Source: Bacteroidales bacterium (GTDB lineage Bacteria; Bacteroidota; Bacteroidia; Bacteroidales; F082). From it: 43,654 nt of DNA. The notes under the pieces are model-generated. The model saw nothing but the letters and a program-made list of their open reading frames with translations. It ran no database searches and had not been told where the DNA came from. The position numbers were made by a program, and so were the translations under genes. Location: positions 1-43,654 of the forward strand of contig JAFTXI010000026.1 in the NCBI GenBank assembly GCA_017461665.1, given 5' to 3'. Positions 1 through 8,400 of the stretch are shown piece by piece (position 1 is the stretch's first letter; each line of letters starts with the position of its first letter).

Positions 1-167
1 TATAGGATACACGGATGTCCTGAATCTGCAAGTTGATCTTTGGAAATGCCAGTTCCTTTGGATAAAGTGGCGACTTTCTGTAACTCATTGAATTCCCATT
101 CCCCACTGAACTCTGGAAATCTCAAATTCGGGACATTGAGGTTTTTATTATTACTTTCTGTTGCCAT
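1..167 (-). CDS. hsdS: Type I restriction-modification specificity subunit HsdS, 5' end only
   Basis: The minus strand from the ATG at 167 stays open to the window edge for 55 codons. The residues match the N-terminal start of HsdS proteins: a VPNLRFPEFSGEWE opening, then a KGTGISKDQL segment and GHPCILY, as in the first target-recognition domain. HsdS recognises the DNA target and assembles with HsdM and HsdR. The start lies 11 bp after the hsdM stop, consistent with co-transcription. The rest of the gene, including both recognition domains, is outside the window, so specificity cannot be judged. Confidence 0.85.
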   Translation of the reverse strand, partial: MATESNNKNLNVPNLRFPEFSGEWEFNELQKVATLSKGTGISKDQLADSGHPCIL

Positions 168-178
168 AGTCGTACGAA

Positions 179-1724
179 TTATTCAACAATACCCAATTCC
201 TTCAAATAGACCTCGATCTGAGCATCGAGTTCGGTGCGCTTTGACTCAAGCGATTTAATCTCTGCCATTACAGCCTTAATGTCAATCTTCTCTTCTTCCT
301 CGAAGGTGTCGACATAGCGAGGGATATTAAGGTTGTAATCGTTCTCCTCAACCTCCTTCAATGTTGCGCAGTGGCTATACTTCTCAATCTCCGTACGATT
401 ACGGTAGGTCTCAATAATCTTCTGGATATGCTCAGGACGGAGTTTGTTTTGCGTCTTAACCTTCTCGAACTCCTTGCTGGCATCAATAAAGAGAATGTTA
501 TCATCAGCCTGACGGCACTTCTTCATAACGAGAATACAAGTAGGGATACTTGTGCCATAGAAGATATTTGCAGGCAAGCCAATTATAGCATCAATATAGT
601 TCTTCTTCTCGATAAGGAACTTGCGAATCTTACCCTCGGCAGCACCACGGAACAACACGCCGTGAGGAGCAACACACGCCATTGTGCCACCATCATTAAG
701 GTGGTAGAGCATGTGCAAGATAAATGCATAGTCCGCCTTTGACTTTGGAGCAAGAACACCAGCCTTGCTGAAACGGTCATCATTGTTGAACTTATCGACT
801 GCAGTCCACTCTGCCGAGAATGGAGGGTTCGCAACTACTTCATCAAACTGCTGTTCGCCAAGTTCGTCATTTTCGAGAGTATCTCCATTATGGATTTCAA
901 AATCCTTGTACTTGATGCCGTGCAACAACATGTTCATTCGACAGAGATTGTATGTCGTAGGATTTTTCTCTTGTCCAAAGATTGCATCGGCATTACCTAT
1001 ACGTGTCGTGCGCAATAACAATGATCCGCTGCCACACGTAGGATCATAAATAGTTTTAAGACGTGTCTTGCCTGTGATGACAATCTCTGATAGAATCTGA
1101 CTGACTTCTTGAGGGGGTATAGAACTCTCCAGCTTTCTTGCCCGCACCAGCAGCAAACTGGCCTATCATATATTCGTATGCATCACCTAAGATGTCAATA
1201 TCTTCGGCTTCGTTAAGTCCAAAATCAATCCCATCAAGATTTAACAATACATCGCTGATAAGACGATTCTTGTCTTCAGTAGTTTTCCCCAACTTCTGAT
1301 CTGCGAGATGTATGTCGCCGAACAATCCTCCGAAGTCGTTTTCGCTGTCATGTCCTAAAGTACTGTCTTCTATTTTCTTTAGTGAGCGTTCCAACAAAGG
1401 AAGTATGTTCTCCTTATGTTCGATTTTGGAAATTACGGTAGAATATAAAAATTCAGGTTCCACAAAATATCCTAAATCTTGGATACATTCTTCTTTAAGA
1501 GCTTCTTTTAATTCTTCATCATTACCGTTCCATGCTTGTTTAAAAGTAACGCCATCTGCTTTAAGAATATCATCGGCTGTCTTTTCAATTTTTTCCGACA
1601 AATATTTATAGAAAATAAAGCCGAGAGTATAATACATAAAATCGCCAGCTGGCATATTACCTCTCAAAGTGTTGGCGACAGTCCACAACTGGGTGCGGAG
1701 TTTTTGTTGTAATTCTTCACTCAT
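179..1724 (-). pseudogene. hsdM: Type I restriction-modification DNA methyltransferase subunit HsdM, interrupted by one frameshift
   Basis: HsdM would methylate adenine in the HsdS-defined target using S-adenosylmethionine. Two overlapping frames together give a normal protein of about 514 residues. The N-terminal frame starts at the ATG at 1724 (MSEELQQKLRTQLW) and carries the helical HsdM_N domain up to GKKAGEFYTP. The C-terminal frame begins around 1118 with QEVSQIL and carries SAM motif I DPTCGSGSLLL and the catalytic NPPF motif. The break lies at a run of five G on the plus strand (1113-1117). Removing one base restores the GEFYTPQEVSQIL family sequence. The total of 1546 nt is one base over a multiple of three. 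It sits between hsdR (14 bp upstream) and hsdS. It may be a real inactivating mutation, slippage in a short homopolymer, or an assembly error. Confidence 0.85.
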
Positions 1725-1738
1725 TTTATTTATGCTTT

Positions 1739-4557
1739 TTAATCCCAATTAAATGTTTCGATTATGGTACGTAATTTTGCCATTACTCGTTTAAAAATAT
1801 TTCGTCTTTCTATAAGACCTACTTTTTTCTGTTTTATAGCTTCTTGTAATATTTCAATTTTCTCACGTTGCAGATAATCATATTCGCGGAGAAATTCAGC
1901 GAGTGACTTTTCATCAAGATTTTCTTCTTTGGCAAGCTCTGCAACAGCCTTATTCTTCTCTTTTGTTACGTATTCTTTAAGACGTGATTCCAAGTCGACA
2001 GAGCCATCAACCTTTGCTCGTTGAAAACTTGATTTGTCGTTATCTACATTATGCTTGATAAAACCGTCAATAAGTTTTGTCTTGTTACGCATTGCGGCGT
2101 CTTTTATCATTGTATCCAAAATATTCTGACGTTTTTGTTCATAATCTTCTGCATCTGGATTCAGTTCTTCAATCAAAGCGAGGATGTATGCGACATTGAT
2201 GACATCACTGTGTAAAAGTTCCAAACAGAAGTCTATATCATCGAGTTCTACATCGCCATATTCAGTAAAAGATTCTTCCAGACCATTGGGTTGTTCAGAA
2301 GATTTGTCTATCACACCTATTGTTATATCAAGATATTTGCTACGGAAATCCATGTATTCCTGTTCCGACATTATGAAATAAGGATCGTCAGCGTTATAAT
2401 CTTCATAAATCTGGACTTCTATCTTACCTCTGATAATCTCTCGGAAAGCCAAGATGAAATTTTTTTTATCATATTCACTTTTCAATTCGTCGATACAAGA
2501 TGGCTTCGGATATTTTTCGAGAAATTCAATCATCTTGATATTAAGTTCCTTTCTCACTTTCTCGTAAGGTTCACGGACAATATACTCATTCGGTTCGTTA
2601 TTGCTAAATAATCTTATTGATGCATCGACTTTTGTTTTTAAGTCTCTGAAACAAATTATTTTTCCAAATCTTTTCTTTTCATTCAAAACACGATTTGTAC
2701 GACTGAATGCCTGTAGCAATCCATGATATTCGAGGTTCTTATCTACATATAATGTATTAAGTTTCTTTGCATCGAAGCCTGTCAGAAACATACCTACAAC
2801 AAGTAACAGATCGAGCGGTTCCATATCCTTTTTACGTTTCTTCATACGCTCGTTGATGTCGTCGTAATACGCACTGAAATTATCTGTTGTAAAAGCTGTA
2901 CCGAAGTTGGTATTGTAGTCGTTCATTATCATTTGTAATTCATCGGAAGCAACACTTTCGTTTGTAAAACCCTGATTCATTCCTGTTTGCTCGTCATCTT
3001 GACTTCCGTTTGCTGCGTATGTAAATATAGCACCTATCTTGATTTTAGGATTTAACGACTTAAATATCTTGTAGTATTTCAATAGCATCGGTACTGATTG
3101 AATAGCAAATAGAGCATTGAAATCGCCATCGAATGTTGATTTATTGTAGTTGTTGAGAATAAATTGAGCTATTTCTGTCATTCTACTTTCTGCCTCCAAA
3201 TCAATATCCTTTTGTCCTTCATAATATTCGACTAAAAAACCGAGAACATTCTCGTCTGCAATGGCATCTTTAATCATATATTTATGAAGACACTCTCCGA
3301 ACACTTCCGCTGTAGTATGTTCTTGTTTTGCATTATCTGCAAAAATAGGAGTTCCGGTAAAACCAAACATCTGAATATTTTTGAAAAATCCAACTATATT
3401 TTTATGACAATCCCCAAAATGACTACGATGACATTCGTCGAAAATCATTACGACTTTTTTGTTGCGTACCTCTTGCAAATGCTTATTGTAATAATCCTTT
3501 GTTACCGCACAATTCAGTTTCTGAATAGTCGTGATGATAATCTTGGAGTTTCCGCTGAGACGTTTGATGAGTTCACGAGTGTTGTCTGTATTATCAACAG
3601 CACCAGGTTCGAATGATTCATATTCAGACTGTGTTTGAGTGTCGAGATCGTGTCGATCCACAACAAACATCACTTTGTCGATCCCATCGATTTCAGATAC
3701 GAGTTGAGCAACCTTAAAAGATGTCAATGTTTTACCCGCACCTGTCGTATGCCAGATGTAACCGTTCTTATTGGTATTCTCCACACGATTAATAATCTCC
3801 TCAACAGCATAGTATTGATATGGTCGCAAAACCATCAATGTTTTCTCGCCCTCGTGCAAAACTATGTATTTGCCAATAATCTTACCCAGAGTGCATTTGT
3901 CGAAGAAAAAGTTTGCAAAGAGATTCAACTCGTTAAACGGATTATTATTCTTATCAGTCCAATTGAAAGTGAACTTATATCCTCCATTGGGATTATTTGC
4001 AAAGTAACGAGTGTTTACTCCATTAGAGATAACGAATATCTGAATATAATCGAATAATCCATGAAACGAGGTCTTATGATAACGTTGAACACCTGGTTGT
4101 AAGCCTGCTTCAATTCCACGCCTCGTTTCTTCAACTCAATCTGAACAAGAGGTAAGCCGTTAATCAGGATAGTAACATCGTAGCGACACTTTTTTCGACC
4201 TTCAACCGTTATCTGATTAGCAACCTGAAATTCGTTCTGACACCATTTCTTTGTATTTAAGAATTCTACCCAGATATTCTTTCCATCATCAGTTTGAAGT
4301 GTATATAAATCACGGAGCTTCTTTGCTTTTTCAAAGCGAGTGCCGCCTTCCAAGTGTAACAAAATACGATCGAACTCGGCATCTGTGAAGCCCGTGCGAC
4401 CATTAAGTTCCAATTCTCTACGATTGTGCTTTTCCAATTGTCGTCTGAAATTCTCTCGAAGATTTTCTTCCTCTTTGATTACAACACGTTCGTAACTATT
4501 CTCGATAAGAGTTTTAATTAAACCTTCTTCTAATGCTGCTTCACTTTGCGTGGTCAT
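1739..4557 (-). pseudogene. hsdR: Type I restriction endonuclease subunit HsdR, interrupted by one frameshift
   Basis: HsdR is the ATP-driven translocase and nuclease of type I systems. The N-terminal frame starts at the ATG at 4557 and holds the PD-(D/E)XK nuclease core: D127, then QIELK with E141 and K143. It ends early, after GVELKQAYNQ. The second frame resumes with VQRYHKTSF and continues through FVISNGVNT, Walker A TTGAGKT, the DECH box with SHFG, the GFTGTP motif, and the motif-VI segment GLLQAFSRTNR. Together they give about 938 residues, normal for the family. The break is at 4088-4092, where a duplicated GT on the coding strand (GTGTT for GTT) adds two bases. Removing them gives the expected NQVQRY junction. 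It is the first gene of the hsd operon. Confidence 0.87.
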
Positions 4558-4593
4558 ATTGCTTTAAACTATCTACGTAATTAATAATAATCA

Positions 4594-4601
4594 CAAAAAT
4601 A
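4594..4601 (-). promoter_or_regulatory. Bacteroidota-type -7 element for the hsd operon
   Basis: The minus strand reads TATTTTTG, an exact match to the TAnnTTTG -7 consensus of the Bacteroidota primary sigma factor, 37 nt before the hsdR ATG. I see no clear -33 TTTG. Confidence 0.5.
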
Positions 4602-4708
4602 GTTAAAATTTATTAACGTATAACGAATTATTTTGATGGTTTTATTTGTGAAATCATGATGATATATAGAACTTAAATATTCCTTTTTATCAATTCTTCT
4701 TTTTTCCC

Positions 4709-4716
4709 TATCTTTG
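4709..4716 (+). promoter_or_regulatory. -7 element for the flavodoxin-fold reductase gene
   Basis: TATCTTTG matches TAnnTTTG and lies 23 nt before the ATG at 4740. The 4558-4739 spacer therefore appears to hold two divergent promoters, this one and the one for hsdR. Confidence 0.55.
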
Positions 4717-4739
4717 CATCTATATAAATTCCAACTGTT

Positions 4740-5315
4740 ATGAAAAAACTATTTTATATCGACGCTTGTATGAGGGAGGGTTCCAATACGAAGAAGATTG
4801 CTGAGGCTGTCGTCAGGGAGCTCTCCAAGAGATATGATGTTGAATGTGTGAGACTGTCGGAGATGGCGTTTCCTGTGGTTAATAACGACATCCTCGTGGA
4901 GCGTAACAACGGCTTTGTGCCGGAAGAATATGTGACGATGGCTAAGAAAATCGCTGCTGCCGACCGTCTCGTCATCGCGGCGCCGTTTTGGGATATGAGC
5001 TTCCCAAGTGCCTTGAAGGTGTTCCTTGAGAATATGTCGCTCTTTAACATCACCTTCAACTCTAACGAGAAAGAATGCTACGGACTGTGTAAGGCTGAGA
5101 AGGTCTTGTATATCACCACAAGAGGTATGAACATCAGCACCGGCGACGCCTTGGAACAGGCTACTCCTTACATCAAAGCGCTCAGTCGCCTCTGGGGCTT
5201 GGGAGAGCTGTCGGTCATCGCTGCCCAGAACATGGATTATAGCACCGAGGAACAAAAGGCTGAGAAAGTCAAAGCTGCCATAGCTGAGGGAATGAGACTT
5301 TGCGAAAAGTTTTAG
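4740..5315 (+). CDS. Flavodoxin-like fold NAD(P)H-dependent oxidoreductase (azoreductase/quinone reductase family)
   Basis: A 191-residue protein of the Flavodoxin_2 family. These FMN enzymes transfer two electrons from NAD(P)H to quinones, azo compounds or nitroaromatics in the cytoplasm. The N-terminal strand and phosphate loop (KLFYIDACMREGSNTKKIAE) has the FMN-phosphate layout. The segment APFWDMSFPSALKVFLEN corresponds to the second FMN-contacting loop with the conserved P and W/Y. TTRGMNISTGDALEQATPYI matches the third loop. No signal peptide is present. It is monocistronic, with its own TATCTTTG promoter. The physiological substrate cannot be read from the sequence. Confidence 0.8.
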   Translation: MKKLFYIDACMREGSNTKKIAEAVVRELSKRYDVECVRLSEMAFPVVNNDILVERNNGFVPEEYVTMAKKIAAADRLVIAAPFWDMSFPSALKVFLENMSLFNITFNSNEKECYGLCKAEKVLYITTRGMNISTGDALEQATPYIKALSRLWGLGELSVIAAQNMDYSTEEQKAEKVKAAIAEGMRLCEKF

Positions 5316-5340
5316 ACAATGTACAGTTAACAATGTACAA
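5316..5340. repeat. 7-bp phased micro-repeat (acaatgt/acagtta)
   Basis: Directly after the stop codon the DNA reads acaatgt, acagtta, acaatgt, acaacg in 7-bp phase. It belongs to the spacer-repeat family described in the findings. Confidence 0.5.
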
Positions 5341-5383
5341 CGAACCTGACGCGATATGGTACGACTGTGATACGAAAGGAGGA

Positions 5384-6025
5384 TTATTTCTCCATACGTT
5401 TCCTTATATCGTCTAAAATCTCATCGTTGAATGTAAAATATTTTGCACCTTGATAGGCTCCTGATGTATTTCGTTTATTTTCAGGCATAAAAGTTCCCAC
5501 AAATGGTGATAATTTATAAAGTCGTCCTTCGTATTCGATTTTATCGTCGTCGGCAACTTTCACCTTGATTCCTGTTGGAATGAATGTCAATATGGCGCCA
5601 ATTGGAATATTGACCATACTGAATTTGAAACGAGGGCGTGTTTTTTTTGAATGAACCTCTTCGCTGTCGTTGTCAGTTTTAAAGCGGTCATCTCCAAGAT
5701 AGACTTCATCAATGACAGCATCGTCTAATGTTGTAGAAATATCTTTTAAAATATCTAATGCCTTTGCTGGAGATACATTGAAAAATTCTCTATTTTGACG
5801 AATTCTTAAATCTGTTAATCTGTCTATGGTCTTATGAATCAACTTTTCCACTTCTTCATACTTTACAGTCTTAAGTGTGGCATAAATCTCAAAAGGCAAA
5901 GGTACGGCAGTGTTGTCCAATTCTTTTGAGCGAACATCCACAGGACGTGAACTTTTACCAATTTTAACCCAGTCTTCTTTAAAACTAGGATTAGTCAAAA
6001 TATAAACATAGCCAGCTTCTTTCAT
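5384..6025 (-). CDS. GIY-YIG family protein (T5orf172/MUG113-type) with an unassigned C-terminal domain
   Basis: A 213-residue protein. Residues 5-95 read as the T5orf172/MUG113 branch of the GIY-YIG nuclease fold: GYVYIL strand, KIGKSSRPVDVR with R32 in the catalytic arginine position, the conserved VPLPFE, E57/E60 with KLIHKTIDRL, and NREFFNV. Residues 96-130 form a charged linker. Residues about 132-213 make a second domain (SMVNIPIGAILTF, DKIEYEGRLYKLS, SGAYQGAKYFTF) that resembles small DNA- or modification-associated domains downstream of nucleases; I could not name it. The gene lies beside a damaged restriction locus, and nuclease or DNA-processing activity is inferred only from the fold. 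A TAcaTTTG element (6046-6053) precedes it on the minus strand. Confidence 0.7.
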   Translation of the reverse strand: MKEAGYVYILTNPSFKEDWVKIGKSSRPVDVRSKELDNTAVPLPFEIYATLKTVKYEEVEKLIHKTIDRLTDLRIRQNREFFNVSPAKALDILKDISTTLDDAVIDEVYLGDDRFKTDNDSEEVHSKKTRPRFKFSMVNIPIGAILTFIPTGIKVKVADDDKIEYEGRLYKLSPFVGTFMPENKRNTSGAYQGAKYFTFNDEILDDIRKRMEK

Positions 6026-6045
6026 AAGAGGAAATATACTTTTTG

Positions 6046-6053
6046 CAAATGTA
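6046..6053 (-). promoter_or_regulatory. -7 element for the GIY-YIG gene
   Basis: The minus strand reads TACATTTG, matching TAnnTTTG, 20 nt before the ATG at 6025. The promoter is divergent from that of the DUF2442 gene. Confidence 0.5.
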
Positions 6054-6098
6054 ATAAAAAGATGAATTAAAATAAAAATATTTTTTTAAAACTCTCGT

Positions 6099-6118
6099 AG
6101 GATATAAAATTATATCCT
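6099..6118. promoter_or_regulatory. Palindromic operator-like site at the DUF2442 promoter
   Basis: AGGATATA-aaat-TATATCCT is a perfect 8-bp inverted repeat around 4 nt. Its last base is the first base of the TATTTTTG -7 element, so a protein bound here would block RNA polymerase. The position suggests a repressor or autoregulation site for 6158-6328, possibly also for the divergent GIY-YIG gene. No regulator is identified. Confidence 0.5.
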
Positions 6119-6125
6119 ATTTTTG
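6118..6125 (+). promoter_or_regulatory. -7 element for the DUF2442 gene
   Basis: TATTTTTG matches TAnnTTTG exactly, 32 nt before the ATG at 6158 and abutting the palindrome at 6099-6118. Confidence 0.5.
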
Positions 6126-6157
6126 CAGGTGAATTAAAAAAACTAAGATTTATTCCT

Positions 6158-6328
6158 ATGACAATCACAAAGATTTGGTTTGAAAACGATCGTATTTACG
6201 GATTGACTGACGACGGCCGTACTCTATGGCAGTCGTTGCTTTACTATAAGCATCTGTTGTATGCCTCGCCAGAACAAAGAGATAAATATCGTATAGGAAA
6301 AGAGGAACTGCGTAATATAGATTGGTGA
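6158..6328 (+). CDS. Small DUF2442 family protein
   Basis: A 56-codon reading frame from the ATG at 6158 to the TGA at 6326-6328. The sequence follows the DUF2442 pattern: a short strand (IWFENDRIYGL), TDDGRT, an aromatic/leucine helix (LLYYKHLLYASPEQR), and a terminal IGKEELRNIDW matching the family's G..IHWP-like end. DUF2442 proteins are often annotated next to DUF4160 proteins and have been suggested to be antitoxin-like; no DUF4160 gene is adjacent here. It has its own promoter with an overlapping palindrome and converges on the TPM gene ending at 6346. The function is unknown. Confidence 0.72.
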   Translation: MTITKIWFENDRIYGLTDDGRTLWQSLLYYKHLLYASPEQRDKYRIGKEELRNIDW

Positions 6329-6345
6329 AAGTGGTGATTATCTCA

Positions 6346-7185
6346 TCACCAGCTTCCGCCGGCGCCGCCACCACCAAAGCTGCCGCCTCCAAAACCTCCG
6401 AAACTGCCTCCGCCACCGAAGCCTCCCGAACCTCCGGAGAATCCGCCCCAGTGGTCGTGATGGTTGTGACGGCTGCTGTTGGAAAAGACGCTCGCCCAAA
6501 ACAATGCCTTCCACACCGAAGAGTCGTCGCTCTTGGATGAGTATGTCTTCATCTTTCCTGCTATCGAGATGAACAGAATCATCACCGCCATCATGAAGAT
6601 GAAAAATACCAAGATGAAAATCTCTCCATCGTCGGAGGAATATTCGTCGGCAGTGAAGGCTCCCGATGCTAAGCCGATTATTACGTCAACGGCGTTGTCG
6701 ATGCCCGTGTAATAGTCGTTGCTCTTGAACGCTGGTATCATCTCGTTCTCGATGATTCTCTTCGCGATGGCGTCAGGGACGTATGGCTCTAATCCGTAGC
6801 CGACGCTGATGAAGACCTCGCCTTTATTGTCGGTCTTCGGCTTGACTAATATCACTATCCCGTTGTTGTCTTTCGTTCCGACGCCCCATTTCTCTCCAAG
6901 CTGATATGCGAAGTCGGCTGCCGTGGTGCCTTGTAAGTCCTTGACGGACACTACCGCAATCTGTGTCGAGGTGCTGTCGTTGTAAGCGACCAACTTCTGC
7001 TCGAGTATGTCTTCTTGATTCTTTGTCAAGATATTCGCGAGGTCGTTGACGAGTCGGGGAGGGGATGGCATGTTCGGAATCTGCTGAGCGTGGCAGTTAG
7101 AGACCACGAATAATAATAAAAGCAGTCCACTAATCCACACGAATTTACACGAATTGTTATTTTTCCTATTTGATGTCATTGTCAA
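6346..7185 (-). CDS. TPM-domain membrane protein with Gly-rich tail (YgcG-like)
   Basis: A 279-residue exported protein. A signal peptide (hydrophobic about 15-30, ending near CHAQQ) is followed by a TPM domain at about 42-175 (LVNDLANILTKNQEDILEQKL, TQIAVVSV, WGVGTKDNNGIVILV, EVFISVGYGLEPYVPD). One transmembrane helix follows at about 189-210. The C-terminus is Gly/Phe-rich ([19 protein letters not shown]), as in many YgcG homologues. The TPM domain is probably periplasmic and anchored by the later helix. It is the last gene of lemA-TPM-TPM. TPM domains have been linked to photosystem II repair and phosphatase activity in plants; the bacterial role is not settled. Confidence 0.87.
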   Translation of the reverse strand: MTMTSNRKNNNSCKFVWISGLLLLLFVVSNCHAQQIPNMPSPPRLVNDLANILTKNQEDILEQKLVAYNDSTSTQIAVVSVKDLQGTTAADFAYQLGEKWGVGTKDNNGIVILVKPKTDNKGEVFISVGYGLEPYVPDAIAKRIIENEMIPAFKSNDYYTGIDNAVDVIIGLASGAFTADEYSSDDGEIFILVFFIFMMAVMILFISIAGKMKTYSSKSDDSSVWKALFWASVFSNSSRHNHHDHWGGFSGGSGGFGGGGSFGGFGGGSFGGGGAGGSW

Positions 7186-7203
7186 TTATTAATTGTTAAT
7201 TGC
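7180..7203. repeat. 7-bp phased micro-repeat (taattgt)
   Basis: Imperfect 7-bp units (caattat, taattgt, taattg) lie against the start of the TPM membrane gene, one of two arrays in the TPM-TPM spacer. Confidence 0.45.
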
Positions 7204-7206
7204 GTT

Positions 7207-7225
7207 GGGCGTATGCGATACGCCC
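7207..7225. repeat. Dispersed GGGCGTAT hairpin, copy 1
   Basis: GGGCGTAT-gcg-ATACGCCC is a perfect 8-bp stem with a 3-nt loop. Read on the minus strand it continues as TAGGGGCGTATCGCATACG, nearly the same as the plus-strand sequence at 14215-14235. The two are inverted copies of one dispersed element. Confidence 0.65.
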
Positions 7226-7229
7226 CTAC

Positions 7230-7258
7230 GTCAATTGTAAATTGTACATTGTTTATTG
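7230..7258. repeat. 7-bp phased micro-repeat (aattgta/cattgtt)
   Basis: Units aattgta, aattgta, cattgtt, tattg run up to and into the stop region of the 144-residue TPM gene, whose last codons read ISFQ. Confidence 0.5.
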
Positions 7259-7687
7259 AAACGAAATCTCATCGCTCAACTCGTTGATGTCGTCGCTTTG
7301 ATATGGGAAATATTGTTTCAACTTCTCGCCGCATTTTAATATTCCGGTGACTAATCCTTCGGTGAACTTGGCATTTCTGAACTGTTCGCTCATCTCGTCT
7401 TTGATGTCGTTCCAGAAGTCGTGTTCGACGTTTCTGTTTATTCCCTCGTCGCCGATGATGGCGAATTTGTGGTCGTTGACTGCTAAGTAGAAGAGGATGC
7501 CGTTGCGCGCGGCAGTATGATGCATCTTCAATTCGTAAAACACTTCTGCCGCGCGCTCGAGAGCCTCTTCCTTACAGCGGTTCTCGATGTGTACTCTTAT
7601 CTCGCCGGAGGTGTTGAGCTCCGCTTCCTTGATGGCAGCAACAATCTTCTGCTGTTGTTCCTTATTAAAAAATGACCTCGCCGACAT
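7253..7687 (-). CDS. Small TPM-domain protein
   Basis: A 144-residue protein that is almost entirely a TPM domain: FFNKEQQQKIVAAIKEAELNTSGEIRVHIE, then ALERAAEVFYELKMHHTAARNGILFYLAV, KFAIIGDEGIN and a helical end. It lacks a signal peptide and membrane helix, so it should be cytoplasmic or held by partners, unlike the paralogue downstream. It starts 12 bp after the lemA stop. The order lemA, short TPM, membrane TPM is one I recall from other Bacteroidota and suggests a joint membrane-associated function that is not defined. Confidence 0.85.
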   Translation of the reverse strand: MSARSFFNKEQQQKIVAAIKEAELNTSGEIRVHIENRCKEEALERAAEVFYELKMHHTAARNGILFYLAVNDHKFAIIGDEGINRNVEHDFWNDIKDEMSEQFRNAKFTEGLVTGILKCGEKLKQYFPYQSDDINELSDEISFQ

Positions 7688-7699
7688 CTTTGCAAAAAA

Positions 7700-8287
7700 T
7701 TAAAATTCAACTTTTGGCGCGACATCGGAACCGGCTGCTGCCTCGAAATATGCTTTCTTCTCAAAGCCGAACATGCTGCCTATGATGTTAGTCGGGAATC
7801 TTCTTAAATTGCTGTTGAAGTCTTTGACGGCGTCGTTGAAGTTCTTGCGTTCCACAGCGATACGGTTCTCAGTTCCTTCAAGTTGTGCTTGCAGCTCCAT
7901 GAAATTCTGGTTGGCTTTCAAGTCGGGATATTTTTCTACCGTGACTAAAAGTCTCGACAATGCTCCTGACAGTTGGTCTTGTGCTTCTTGGAATGCCTTG
8001 AGGTTAGCCTCTGTCATATTGTCTGCATTGAGGTTGACAGAAGTAGCCTTGGCGCGTGCAGCGACAACGTCGGTCAACACTTGTTGCTCATGCTCGGCAT
8101 ATCCTTTCACAGTAGCGACAAGATTCGGGATGAGGTCGGCACGACGTTGATAAACGTTCTCAACCTGAGCCCATTTCGAATCTACGTTTTCTTCTTTTCC
8201 TACTAATCCGTTGTATTTGCCAATCATCCATAATGCAAGCAATACTACAACGCCTACGATTAAAATAATGGTGTTTCTTTTTTTCAT
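7700..8287 (-). CDS. lemA: LemA family protein
   Basis: A 195-residue protein of normal family length. An N-terminal helix (IILIVGVVVLLALWMIG, about 8-24) anchors it. The LemA core follows: YNGLVGKEENVDSKWAQVENVYQRRADLIPNLV split over conserved positions, then the helical bundle with PDLKANQNFMELQAQLEGTENRIAVERKNFNDAV, and FGFEKKAYFEA near the end. A strong Shine-Dalgarno-like AAAGGAGAAAAT before the ATG is unusual for this window. It is first in an operon with two TPM genes. LemA proteins are implicated in envelope organisation; no enzymatic role is known. Confidence 0.93.
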   Translation of the reverse strand: MKKRNTIILIVGVVVLLALWMIGKYNGLVGKEENVDSKWAQVENVYQRRADLIPNLVATVKGYAEHEQQVLTDVVAARAKATSVNLNADNMTEANLKAFQEAQDQLSGALSRLLVTVEKYPDLKANQNFMELQAQLEGTENRIAVERKNFNDAVKDFNSNLRRFPTNIIGSMFGFEKKAYFEAAAGSDVAPKVEF

Positions 8288-8303
8288 ATTTTCTCCTTTC
8301 TTT

Positions 8304-8400
8304 TAGTTGTGAAGTTGTGAAGTTGTGGAGTTGTGGAGTTCCTCCATTCCTCCACTACTTCATCGCTTCATCACTTCATCACTTCATTTCTTCATCACTT
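8304..8400. repeat. 8-bp phased micro-repeat array between lemA and htpG
   Basis: Two blocks in 8-bp phase: gttgtgaa/gttgtgga units (8304-8340), then cttcatca units (8350-8400). The second block enters htpG and encodes its last residues (EVMKK) and stop codon. Confidence 0.65.

Noticed and set aside
1-4557. hsd locus considered as a phase-variable invertible system
   Set aside because: No inverted hsdS copies, recombinase or long homopolymer are visible within the window; only the 5' end of one hsdS is present.
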